DNA from: Oscillospiraceae bacterium
GTDB taxonomy: Bacteria; Bacillota; Clostridia; Oscillospirales; Acutalibacteraceae
Assembly (NCBI GenBank): GCA_031290105.1
Contig: JAITOD010000098.1
Coordinates: 1 to 36,135, forward strand
DNA length: 36,135 nucleotides
Direction of reading: 5' to 3'
The notes beneath the pieces are model-generated. The model saw nothing but the letters and a program-made list of their open reading frames with translations. It was not told the DNA's origin and did no database searches. The translations under genes and the position numbers were made by a program. Positions 27,537 through 35,994 of the stretch are shown here, piece after piece (within the stretch, counting starts at the first letter, position 1; every line of letters starts with the position of its first letter).

Positions 27537-28917
27537 AGCTGTTGATATTTACGGTAACGCTCCCGGAGTCGTGCCGTTTTCACGCCGCCTGTTTGGGGTG
27601 TTTTGCACCGCGCTTGCGCTGATTATCTGCGTGGGCGGGATTCTGCGTCTGCTTGCGCCGGCCGCCCGTGCTGACGAAATTGACGACATGAACGACCAAT
27701 ACGAGGCACTGGAAAATCAACGCAAGAAAAACGCAAACGACCTCAAAGACGCGCAGGAACGCCTTGCGAACAACGAAGTTATGCTGGAAAAGCTTGTGGA
27801 ACAAGCGGACACGCTGGAAGCTCAGCAAGCAATATTGGAGAAGCAGAGCGCTCTGCTTAAGGCAAAAATCACCGCCGCTGACGCAAAGCTGGCGGACCTG
27901 AATAAACAGATTCGCCGAACAAAAAACGAAATCGATTACAACACAACGGAAAAAGAGCGTGTTGAAAACAGCATCGAGAAGGGCACACAGCAGCTCATGG
28001 CACGCATGAGGGCAAACTACATGGCGGGCTCCGCAACGTGGCTGGAGGTGCTGCTGCAGTCGCAGAATATGCAGGATTACCTGACGCGCACGGAGCTTTT
28101 TGCTCGTCTTGCGGAGCACGACCGACTGTTGTTGGAGGACTTGGATAAACAGACTAAGAGCCTTGAAAGCCTCATTAACGGCTTGGCGGCAAAAAAAATT
28201 GAGCTTGAAGCTCAGCAGAAGGATGCCACCGCAACAAGGAGCGATCTGAAAGTTCAGGAAAACGCTTTTAACGAGAGCCGCGCAAGGCTGATTGCAAAAC
28301 AAAATCAGCTGGAAGCCAACGCCGAATCGGTAAAGACCCGCATGGCGGAGTTGAATGCCAGCAGCGATACCTTCACCACCCAACGTGAGCGCATTACCCA
28401 ACAAATGGCAGCGCTGGAAGCGGAAATCCGCAAGGCAATAGCTGAGCGCGGTTCGTCCAAGGGCGGCGCGGACACCTCCGGGGGAACCGGCGAGGTTAAG
28501 CTGATTTTTCCGCTGCATGTGGGGCAGGGGGATTATTATATCGGGGATAAGTACGGTCCGCGAATAAACCCTGTTACGCACTTGCCGAGCGTTCACCAAG
28601 GCGCCGACATTGTTGTTGGGTACGGAACCCCGGTTTACGCCATGGCGGCCGGCACCGCAATCATTGCGCACTTCAGCTCATCGTTCGGCTATTACATAAT
28701 GATTGACCACGGCAACGGGCTGTTTACGCTCTATGCCCACGCCTCAAAATTACTCATATACGAGGGCGATCACGTTGAGCAGGATCAGAAGATAATGCTT
28801 GTCGGCAGCACGGGTATGTCCACAGGAGCACACCTGCATATTGAGGTGCACATTCAAGAAGCGGACGGCACTTCACACACGGTCAACCCGCTTTCGGGTT
28901 ATGTTCCGTTGCCGTAG
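27520..28917 (+). CDS. M23-family murein hydrolase activator/endopeptidase with coiled coil (EnvC-like)
   Basis: Signal-like segment then long coiled coil, then LytM with intact HQGAD, LYAHASKL and GAHLHIEV. Start uncertain (27520 TTG or 27571 GTG); the ORF track's 27430 lies inside ftsX. Confidence 0.9.
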   Translation: MKLCRKAVDIYGNAPGVVPFSRRLFGVFCTALALIICVGGILRLLAPAARADEIDDMNDQYEALENQRKKNANDLKDAQERLANNEVMLEKLVEQADTLEAQQAILEKQSALLKAKITAADAKLADLNKQIRRTKNEIDYNTTEKERVENSIEKGTQQLMARMRANYMAGSATWLEVLLQSQNMQDYLTRTELFARLAEHDRLLLEDLDKQTKSLESLINGLAAKKIELEAQQKDATATRSDLKVQENAFNESRARLIAKQNQLEANAESVKTRMAELNASSDTFTTQRERITQQMAALEAEIRKAIAERGSSKGGADTSGGTGEVKLIFPLHVGQGDYYIGDKYGPRINPVTHLPSVHQGADIVVGYGTPVYAMAAGTAIIAHFSSSFGYYIMIDHGNGLFTLYAHASKLLIYEGDHVEQDQKIMLVGSTGMSTGAHLHIEVHIQEADGTSHTVNPLSGYVPLP

Positions 28918-28919
28918 AT

Positions 28920-28948
28920 TTGCCTTTTGCACAAATTTCGTGTATACT
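28920..28948 (+). promoter_or_regulatory. Promoter upstream of the S41-like gene
   Basis: TTGCCT-17 bp-TATACT. Confidence 0.6.
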
Positions 28949-28955
28949 ACCAGAC

Positions 28956-28983
28956 GATGGATATTAGATATTAGATTTTGGAT
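28956..28983. repeat. Heptamer micro-repeat GATGGAT ATTAGAT ATTAGAT TTTGGAT
   Basis: Four 7-mers in register in the presumed 5' UTR of the S41-like gene. Confidence 0.65.
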
Positions 28984-29034
28984 GCGGTAATTGAACCGCA
29001 TTGCGTTTGATGTATGCGTTTGGAGGTTTTTGGC

Positions 29035-30291
29035 ATGAGTACAGAGCAAAATACTAAGAAAACCAAGGAACCCGCAAAGATTCTTTTGGGTGCGGCAATC
29101 GCGCTGATTTTCGCGGCGGTTGCTGCAACCGTTGCAATCACCATGAGCATTTCCGGCACGATGTACGGCAACCTGATTAAGTCGCTGTCCCCGCGCGTGG
29201 CAATGTATGACACAATTCAGGAGCTTGACGGCATTGTGCGCAACAACTATTACGGCGAAATCAACAACCTTGATCACACAGCGCAGCTGGAAATCGGCTA
29301 TATCAAGGGCATCGGCGACAGCAAGAGCCGCTATTTTTCACCCGAGGAATATAAGGCGTATCAGCAGCGTTTGAAGGGCAATGAACCCGCCGCAGGAATC
29401 CTGACGCAGTTTAAAACCGCTGCGGGCGGCTTGCAGGTGACGCGGGTTTTTGATTCGTCGCCGGCGTCAAAGTCCGGACTAAAGGCGGGGGACGTCATCA
29501 CCGAAATTGCCGGGAGCGCGGTCAATGCGGGGAATGCCGCTCAGCTTTTGGGCAAGCTCCAAGGCGGCACACTCAGCAGTGTGCAGATAAAATACAGCCG
29601 CGCCGGCAAGGAGAGCAGCGTCAAAATATTGCTTGGCTACTCCAACCCCACGGTTGTGTATGAGATGCAGGGCGAAATCGGCTATGTGCGCATATTTGCG
29701 TTCTACGAGAAAACCGCGGACGAAGTGATGTATGCCATTAACGCACTGCAAAAAAAGAAAGCCGCAGCCGTTGTTTTTGACGTACGCGGTGTGAGCGAGG
29801 GCACAATCGCCAATGCCGCCGACGTGCTTGATAAGCTTTGCCCGGTGCCGGTTGACGGTTCCGGAGCGTTGGCGACGCTGGTGGGCAAGGACGGAAAAGT
29901 ACAGCTTAGCTACTCCTCTGACGCAAGTCAGGTTTCCATGCGCATGGCGGTAATCACAGACGGCGGCACGTCGGGTCCTGCGGAGCTTTTTGCCTGCGAT
30001 TTGCGGGACTTTGACAAGGTCTATCTTGTGGGAGAGAAAACTGCCGGAGACGACAGCGCACAGGCATCCTTCCCGCTGAAGGACGGCGGCGGAATCCTGC
30101 TTACGACCGCAAAGGTGCGCCCATACAAGCGGGAAAGCTATGCGGAGGGGATTTCACCCGATGTCGCCGTGTCCCTGACGGACGAAAACAAGGCTAAGGG
30201 GGCGTTGCTGCCGCTCGCTGAAGACGCCCAGGCGCAGGCGGCGTTCGCGCTTTTTGAACAAGCGCAGGGCGGCAATGAAAACACCCCTTGA
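29035..30291 (+). CDS. S41 (C-terminal processing) peptidase-like protein with PDZ domain, possibly inactive
   Basis: Membrane anchor, PDZ GGLQVTRVFDSSPASKSGLKAGDVITEIAG, S41 core IGYVRIFAFYEKTADEV...; start revised to MSTEQ with RBS ggagg. Confidence 0.85.
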   Translation: MSTEQNTKKTKEPAKILLGAAIALIFAAVAATVAITMSISGTMYGNLIKSLSPRVAMYDTIQELDGIVRNNYYGEINNLDHTAQLEIGYIKGIGDSKSRYFSPEEYKAYQQRLKGNEPAAGILTQFKTAAGGLQVTRVFDSSPASKSGLKAGDVITEIAGSAVNAGNAAQLLGKLQGGTLSSVQIKYSRAGKESSVKILLGYSNPTVVYEMQGEIGYVRIFAFYEKTADEVMYAINALQKKKAAAVVFDVRGVSEGTIANAADVLDKLCPVPVDGSGALATLVGKDGKVQLSYSSDASQVSMRMAVITDGGTSGPAELFACDLRDFDKVYLVGEKTAGDDSAQASFPLKDGGGILLTTAKVRPYKRESYAEGISPDVAVSLTDENKAKGALLPLAEDAQAQAAFALFEQAQGGNENTP

Positions 30292-30321
30292 TTGCATAGC
30301 AAACACAAAGAGGACGCGCCA

Positions 30322-31959
30322 ATGACACGTCACGCAAAAAATCTCAGGAATTGTGCCGCGCTGATTTTGGCGGCGGTATTGTTGCTCTTGCCCGCGTGCA
30401 AAAAAGACGACGGCTCGCTTGGAAATTTCTACTACCCAATCCCCGCGAACCCCGAACGCCTTGACCCGCAGATTGTCAGCGGCACAGCGGAGGACACGAT
30501 ATTGCTGGGCTGCATGGAGGGCCTTGTGCGCATTGCGGGGGACGGCACTGCCGAGCCGGGAGTGGCCGCTTCGTGGGAGCTCAGCCCGGATGGCAAGACC
30601 TACACCTTTCATCTGCGTGAGGACGCAAAATGGCATGCCGCCGCCGCGTTTTATGACAAAATACCAAAGGAATTCTTCGAAAAGTTTGATAACCATGTGA
30701 CGGCACAGGATTTTGTGTTTGCCTTCCGCCGCGCGGTCATGCCGTCGATTGGCTCGCCGCTTGCCGAAAGGCTTGGTCAAATCAAAAACGTGTGGCAGAT
30801 TCGCCAAGGCACCGCAAAGCCGGAAACTCTTGGCGTAACCGCAATCGATAAAAGCACCCTGCAAATCACACTCTCGCAACCGGGCGCAGAGTTCCTGCCG
30901 TCCCTTGCGTTTGCGCCGTTTTTCCCGTGCTCACAGGCGTTTTATGACGCTACGCAAGGGCGTTACGGGCTGGAGCCGTCATATTTGCTGTGCAACGGTC
31001 CGTTTTATCTTTCGCGCTGGCAGGAGGGCGGAAGCTCTGTTATCCTGCGGAAAAACCCGGACTATGCGGGGGCGGAGCCGGTATTGCCGGCCTTGGTGAC
31101 GCTGCAGGTGGATTCCAACGCCGCCGGGTATGCGGCGCGGCTTTCAAGCGGGATGTATTCGCTGTGCCCGCTGGAGAGCGCGGCAGATTTGCCGTCCGGC
31201 AGCAGCTTGATATCCGTGGAAAACCGCGTGACGGCGCTGGTATTCAACTGCGCCGCGGGGCTTATGCGGCAGTCGGCTGTGCGTGCGGCGCTGGTTGGCG
31301 TGCTTGATTTGACGAAGCTGGGAGCCAATGCCTACACAGCTGCGCCGGGCTTGGTGCCAAACAGCGCGCTTGTGGGCGACGAGAATTACCGCGCAAAAGC
31401 GGGCGGCGCCTCCTTAGCAAAGCCGGACGCGAAAAATGCCAAGGCGGCTCTTGCGGCGGCACTGGCAAAATCCGGCGAAAGCGCGCTGGAGCTCACCGTG
31501 CTGTGCGCGCCGGAGCTTGAACAGCCGGTGCGACAGCTGCTGCAGCAATGGAACGCCGCCTTTGGGCTTCTGGTTAAGACGGGCGTGGAGACCATGACTG
31601 CGCAGAGCTTGGAATCCCGCGCGGCCGGGGGAAGCTTTGCGGCGGCAGTGCTTCCGCTGACCTTGCGCGGACAAAGCCCGCTGAGCTTTTTGGCGCAGTT
31701 TTCTGCAGATTCGCCGCAGAACCTGCCGCGTTTTGACTCGGCTGAGTACGCAAAGCTGCTCAATTCCCTGCGGAACGCAGTCGGCAGCAAGGCCGCCATA
31801 AGCGCCGCCTTGCGCGCGGAGGACTACCTGATGCAAAACGGCGTGTGTTTGCCGCTGTTTGAGGGCGAGAGCTTTTTCGCGTTGGGCAAAAACGTCAGCG
31901 GCGTGGAGTTTCCGTTCAGCTCGGTGCCGGATTTCCGCTCGGGCAAAATCAAATCATAA
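30322..31959 (+). CDS. Oligopeptide ABC transporter substrate-binding lipoprotein (SBP family 5)
   Basis: Lipobox ILAAVLLLLPACKK; YPIPANPERLDPQIVSGTAEDTILLGCMEGLVRI...VAASWELSPDGKTYTFHLREDAKW. Confidence 0.92.
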   Translation: MTRHAKNLRNCAALILAAVLLLLPACKKDDGSLGNFYYPIPANPERLDPQIVSGTAEDTILLGCMEGLVRIAGDGTAEPGVAASWELSPDGKTYTFHLREDAKWHAAAAFYDKIPKEFFEKFDNHVTAQDFVFAFRRAVMPSIGSPLAERLGQIKNVWQIRQGTAKPETLGVTAIDKSTLQITLSQPGAEFLPSLAFAPFFPCSQAFYDATQGRYGLEPSYLLCNGPFYLSRWQEGGSSVILRKNPDYAGAEPVLPALVTLQVDSNAAGYAARLSSGMYSLCPLESAADLPSGSSLISVENRVTALVFNCAAGLMRQSAVRAALVGVLDLTKLGANAYTAAPGLVPNSALVGDENYRAKAGGASLAKPDAKNAKAALAAALAKSGESALELTVLCAPELEQPVRQLLQQWNAAFGLLVKTGVETMTAQSLESRAAGGSFAAAVLPLTLRGQSPLSFLAQFSADSPQNLPRFDSAEYAKLLNSLRNAVGSKAAISAALRAEDYLMQNGVCLPLFEGESFFALGKNVSGVEFPFSSVPDFRSGKIKS

Positions 31960-31970
31960 GGAGTACAGCG

Positions 31971-32069
31971 ATGAAGGGAAAATACAACTGGGAGGACATT
32001 TTCTTCCCGATTCTGGCGTTTGTGGGGATTATCATTTTTGGGATTTACTTCGGCTTCAAACTTGCATAA
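31971..32069 (+). CDS. 32-aa single-pass membrane microprotein (not in the ORF track)
   Basis: MKGKYNWEDIFFPILAFVGIIIFGIYFGFKLA; RBS aaggag 7 nt upstream; 11 nt after the lipoprotein stop. Confidence 0.7.
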   Translation: MKGKYNWEDIFFPILAFVGIIIFGIYFGFKLA

Positions 32070-32147
32070 ACTTTCGCTTTATGTGAATATTTATGCGCAA
32101 AGCGCCGTATATTTCCAATGCGGAACAATAAATGTTTGCACATGTGT

Positions 32148-32153
32148 TATAAT
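32148..32153 (+). promoter_or_regulatory. Extended -10 promoter upstream of argC
   Basis: TGtTATAAT; no clear -35. Confidence 0.55.
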
Positions 32154-32200
32154 TCTTCCATTATGCTGATTGCATACACAGTGCCAAATGGAGAGCAAAA

Positions 32201-33169
32201 ATGCATACGATATTCATTGACGGCGCGCAGGGGACCACGGGCTTGCGTCTGAGCGACAGGCTGTTCGCGCGGGCGGAGTTGCGAATTACGCAGTTGCCTG
32301 AGGAGCTGCGCAAGGCTCCCGCCGCACGCCGCAAAGCCATGCAGGGCGCGGAAATCACATTCCTTTGTCTGCCGGATGCCGCCGCGCGGGAGAGCGTGGA
32401 ATTGGCGCAGGGCACGGGCACGCGCATTGTTGACGCGTCTACCGCTCACCGAACCGCGCCGGGCTGGGTTTACGGCTTCCCGGAGCTGCTGCCCGCCCAG
32501 CGGGAGCGAATCGCCGGGGCGGAGCGGGTCGCCGTGCCGGGTTGTCACGCAAGCGGGTTTGCGGCAATCGTTGCGCCGCTGCGCCGTGCGGGTCTGCTTG
32601 AGCGCGATGCGCTGCTTTCGTGCTTCTCAATCACTGGCTATTCGGGCGGCGGCAAACCGATGATAAATGAGTATTCAACGAGCAATGAGCAATTGACAAA
32701 TAATGGCAGAACGGCTGAGTATGACGCGCCGCGGCAGTACGCATTGGGGCAATTGCACAAGCACCTGCGCGAAATGTGCCACGTTTGCGATTTGGAATAC
32801 GCGCCGGTTTTTGCGCCGATTGTGGCAGATTTTCCCTGCGGCATGGCGGTGAGCGTCCCGCTGCACTTGCGCAGCTTGGCGCGGTCAGTCGCGGTGGACG
32901 AGCTGTTGGAGCTATTCGCGGCGCACTATCTGGACGAGCGTGCAATCAGCGTATTGACCCCCGAAGACGCCGCACCCGATGGTTTTTTGGCGGCAAACAC
33001 GCTTGACGGGCGGGACGACATGCAGATAATCATTGGCGGGAACAAAGAGCGGGCACTCGTCACGGCGCGATTTGACAACCTGGGCAAGGGCGCGTCCGGC
33101 GCGGCTGTGCAGTGTATGAACCTTATGCTGGGCTTGCCGGAATATGCGATGCTGAATGTCGGATATTAG
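32201..33169 (+). CDS. argC: N-acetyl-gamma-glutamyl-phosphate reductase (type 2-like)
   Basis: IDGAQGTTGLRL, DASTAHRTAPGWVYGFPEL, VPGCHASGF, SITGYSGGGKPMI; followed by argJ and argB. Confidence 0.94.
   Translation: MHTIFIDGAQGTTGLRLSDRLFARAELRITQLPEELRKAPAARRKAMQGAEITFLCLPDAAARESVELAQGTGTRIVDASTAHRTAPGWVYGFPELLPAQRERIAGAERVAVPGCHASGFAAIVAPLRRAGLLERDALLSCFSITGYSGGGKPMINEYSTSNEQLTNNGRTAEYDAPRQYALGQLHKHLREMCHVCDLEYAPVFAPIVADFPCGMAVSVPLHLRSLARSVAVDELLELFAAHYLDERAISVLTPEDAAPDGFLAANTLDGRDDMQIIIGGNKERALVTARFDNLGKGASGAAVQCMNLMLGLPEYAMLNVGY
32668..32722 (+). repeat. 48-bp in-frame insertion in argC flanked by TGAGTAT direct repeats
   Basis: TGAGTAT at 32668-32674 and 32716-32722; interior contains heptamers AGCAATG AGCAATT GACAAAT. 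Confidence 0.75.
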
Positions 33170-33211
33170 GTCGTGTTGGAAAAACATTTATCGTATATTG
33201 GGAGCAAAAAG

Positions 33212-34432
33212 ATGATCAAAATAATCACGGGCGGCGTTTGCGCTCCGCAGGGCTTCAAGGCGGCGGGGATTCACTGCGGTATTCGCCGTAACAAAAGTAA
33301 GCGCGATTTGGCGCTGATTTACAGCGAATATCCCGCGTCTGCGGCGGCGGTATACACCACAAACCGAGTGCAGGGCGCACCGATTGCGGTCACTCGGCGG
33401 CACTTGGCGGACGGCACTGCCCGCGCGATAATCTGCAACAGCGGCAACGCCAACACCTGTAACGCGGACGGCGAAAAAATCGCGGAGCAGATGTGCGCGC
33501 TTGCGGCGGCAGAGTTGGGGCTGCGAGCGCAGGATATAGCCGTAGCGTCCACGGGCGTTATCGGTCAGCCGTTGGACATCACGCCAATTGCCGGTGGTAT
33601 TCCGGAGCTGGCGTTGGAGCTCTCGGTGAACGGCGGCGCAGACGCGGCGGACGCGATAATGACCACTGACACACGCCGCAAGGAGATTGCCGTTGAGTTC
33701 GTTTTGGGCGGCAAAATCTGCCGTATGGGCGGCATTGCCAAGGGTTCGGGCATGATTCATCCGAACATGGCGACGATGCTGGTTTTCATCACAACGGACG
33801 CGAACATTGCCGCAGATGTGCTGCAGACTGCTCTGCGCGAGGACTGCGAGGACTCCTTCCACATGATCAGCGTTGACGGCGACACCTCAACCAATGACAC
33901 CGTGCTCATTCTCGCAAACGGCGGTGCAATCAACAATGAACAATTAACAATTAACAGCGCAGATTATCAAGAGTTCCGCGCGGCACTACGCACTGTGACG
34001 ACCCACCTTTGCCGCGAAATTGCCCGAGACGGCGAGGGCGCAACCCGCTTATTGACGTGCAGCGTCACGGGCGCGGCGGAAAAATCAACGGCACGCAGGG
34101 CGGCAAAGTCGGTTATCTGCTCGTCGCTGGTGAAGGCGGCGATGTTTGGCGCGGACGCAAACTGGGGACGCGTATTGTGCGCATTGGGCTACGGCGTTGC
34201 GGAGCTTCAGCCGGAGCGCGTTGACGTTGCGTTCAGCTCTGCGGCGGGCAGGATTGAGGTCTGCCGCGCGGGCAGCGGGCTTGCATTCAGCGAGGAAAAC
34301 GCCAAGCAAATCCTCACGCAGCCGGAAGTGACGATTGAGGTTAATCTGCACTCCGGGCAATATTCTGCGGCGGCGTGGGGCTGCGACCTCACGTATGACT
34401 ATGTGAAAATAAACGGCGATTACAGGACATAA
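33212..34432 (+). CDS. argJ: Glutamate N-acetyltransferase / amino-acid acetyltransferase ArgJ
   Basis: Autocleavage region GSGMIHPNMATMLVFITTDA, VDGDTSTNDTVLILANG, ANWGRVLCALGY; start revised to MIKIITGGV. Confidence 0.95.
   Translation: MIKIITGGVCAPQGFKAAGIHCGIRRNKSKRDLALIYSEYPASAAAVYTTNRVQGAPIAVTRRHLADGTARAIICNSGNANTCNADGEKIAEQMCALAAAELGLRAQDIAVASTGVIGQPLDITPIAGGIPELALELSVNGGADAADAIMTTDTRRKEIAVEFVLGGKICRMGGIAKGSGMIHPNMATMLVFITTDANIAADVLQTALREDCEDSFHMISVDGDTSTNDTVLILANGGAINNEQLTINSADYQEFRAALRTVTTHLCREIARDGEGATRLLTCSVTGAAEKSTARRAAKSVICSSLVKAAMFGADANWGRVLCALGYGVAELQPERVDVAFSSAAGRIEVCRAGSGLAFSEENAKQILTQPEVTIEVNLHSGQYSAAAWGCDLTYDYVKINGDYRT
33932..33955. repeat. Heptamer repeat AACAATG AACAATT AACAATT AAC inside argJ
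   Basis: Encodes NNEQLTIN in frame. Confidence 0.8.
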
Positions 34433-34480
34433 TTTTCGCCCGTAAAGACGCATCATATAATCCAATTCAAGGAGCAAACC

Positions 34481-35332
34481 ATGTCTATCCCAGCCGAAAC
34501 CCGCGCGCAGGTGCTGATGCAGGCTCTGCCGTATATCCAAAAATACCACGGCAAGATTATCGTCATAAAATACGGCGGCAACGCCATGCTCAGCGAGGAG
34601 CTGAAGCAAGCCGTCATGGGCGATTTGACCTTGCTGGCGCAGATTGGCGTGCGAGTTGTGCTGGTGCACGGCGGCGGACCCGAAATCACCGATCTGATGC
34701 AAAAAACCGGCAAGGAGCCTGTGTTTGCCGACGGTCTGCGCGTTACGGACAAGGAAACTGTGGAGCTTGTGCAAATGGCGCTTGCCGGCAAGGTCAACAA
34801 GGATTTGGTGAACCGAATTTCGCTTTGCGGCGGCCGGGCGATTGGGCTTTGCGGCATTGACGGGCGCATGATTCTTGCCAAAGCGCGGGACGAGCGGCTG
34901 GGCTTTGTTGGAGAGATCACGGACGTGAACCCGCAGCCGATCTTGGACATGCTGGCGGCGGGATACATCCCCGTGGTGTCTACAGTCGGTTGCGGCGAGG
35001 ACGGCAGCGTTTATAACATCAATGCGGACACTGCGGCTGAGCACATTGCCGGTGCGCTGGGGGCACAAAGTCTAATCATGATGACGGATACGCCGGGTAT
35101 TCTGCGGGAGCAGGGCAAGCCAAATACCCTCATTACGGAGCTTACGGTCAGCCGGGCGGTGCAGCTAATCCGCGAGGGCGTTATCTCCGGCGGCATGATC
35201 CCCAAGACGCACTGCTGCATCAACGCAATCCGCCGCGGCGTTGAGCGCGTGTTCATCATTGACGGGCGCACTGCTCACGCCATCCTCATCGAAGTGCTTA
35301 CGGACGAGGGCATCGGCACAATGTTCAGATAA
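34481..35332 (+). CDS. argB: Acetylglutamate kinase
   Basis: IVIKYGGNAM, VLVHGGGPEITDLM, NINADTAAEHIA, GGMIPKTHCCINAI. Confidence 0.96.
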   Translation: MSIPAETRAQVLMQALPYIQKYHGKIIVIKYGGNAMLSEELKQAVMGDLTLLAQIGVRVVLVHGGGPEITDLMQKTGKEPVFADGLRVTDKETVELVQMALAGKVNKDLVNRISLCGGRAIGLCGIDGRMILAKARDERLGFVGEITDVNPQPILDMLAAGYIPVVSTVGCGEDGSVYNINADTAAEHIAGALGAQSLIMMTDTPGILREQGKPNTLITELTVSRAVQLIREGVISGGMIPKTHCCINAIRRGVERVFIIDGRTAHAILIEVLTDEGIGTMFR

Positions 35333-35362
35333 TGGATAATTGAGAGTGGATGGTGGATAATG
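35328..35362. repeat. Heptamer micro-repeat GATAATG GATAATT GAGAGTG GATGGTG GATAATG
   Basis: Five 7-mers in register starting at the argB stop. Confidence 0.75.
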
Positions 35363-35401
35363 AACGAGAAATGAATAATTATGCACAATGATAGGAAAAA
35401 C

Positions 35402-35956
35402 ATGCGTTACGATATTTACGATTTTGACGGCACGGTTTATCGCCACGAAAGCGAAAGCCGCTTCTATCTGTTTTGCTTATTGCGGCGACCGTACATTCTG
35501 CCGCTGCTGCCGTATCAGTTGTTTGGGCTTGCGCTGCGGCTGACAAAGCGCGGTAGCCAAAAATGGATGCGCCGCTTCTTCTGCTTCCTGCATCTTGTGG
35601 ATTCCGAGAAGCTGGTGCGGCAATTCTGGCAGCGCGAGCGGAAGAACATACGCGAGTTTTTCTTGCCGCAGAACCGTGAACACCTGGCTGTGGTTTGCAG
35701 CGCATCGCCGCAGTTTCTGCTGGAGCCGATTTGCGATATGTTTGCCGTGGATATTTTGGTGTGCACAAAGCTGGATTCCGGCAAAATCCTGCGCGGAAAA
35801 GAGAAGGTTCCCGCGATTCTTGCGGCAGTGCCGAACGCTGAGTTTCTCCGCGCTTATTCCGACAAACCCAAGCTCGACGCGCCAATGCTTGCCCTTGCTT
35901 CTGAGCAATATTGGGTCAAGCGCAGCGGAGAAATAGTTTTGATTAATGAATATTAA
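35402..35956 (+). CDS. HAD-superfamily (IB-like) hydrolase
   Basis: Motif I YDFDGTVYR; VVCSASPQFLLEPIC; AYSDKPKLDAPML. Confidence 0.82.
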   Translation: MRYDIYDFDGTVYRHESESRFYLFCLLRRPYILPLLPYQLFGLALRLTKRGSQKWMRRFFCFLHLVDSEKLVRQFWQRERKNIREFFLPQNREHLAVVCSASPQFLLEPICDMFAVDILVCTKLDSGKILRGKEKVPAILAAVPNAEFLRAYSDKPKLDAPMLALASEQYWVKRSGEIVLINEY

Positions 35957-35994
35957 TGCACTTGCTATTCGTTAATCATAAGAGGAGATTTAAC

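Noticed and set aside
27580-28671. 363-aa minus-strand ORF
   Set aside because: Antisense shadow of the M23 coiled-coil gene, whose domains and active site are clear; low-complexity translation without recognisable motifs.
32087-32105. ArgR box upstream of argC (TGTGAATATTTATGCGCA)
   Set aside because: Only one half-site resembles the consensus; too weak to call.
33188-33862. 224-aa minus-strand ORF
   Set aside because: Antisense to argJ; no motifs or RBS.
34085-35068. 327-aa minus-strand ORF
   Set aside because: Overlaps argJ and argB on the opposite strand; His/Arg-rich shadow translation.
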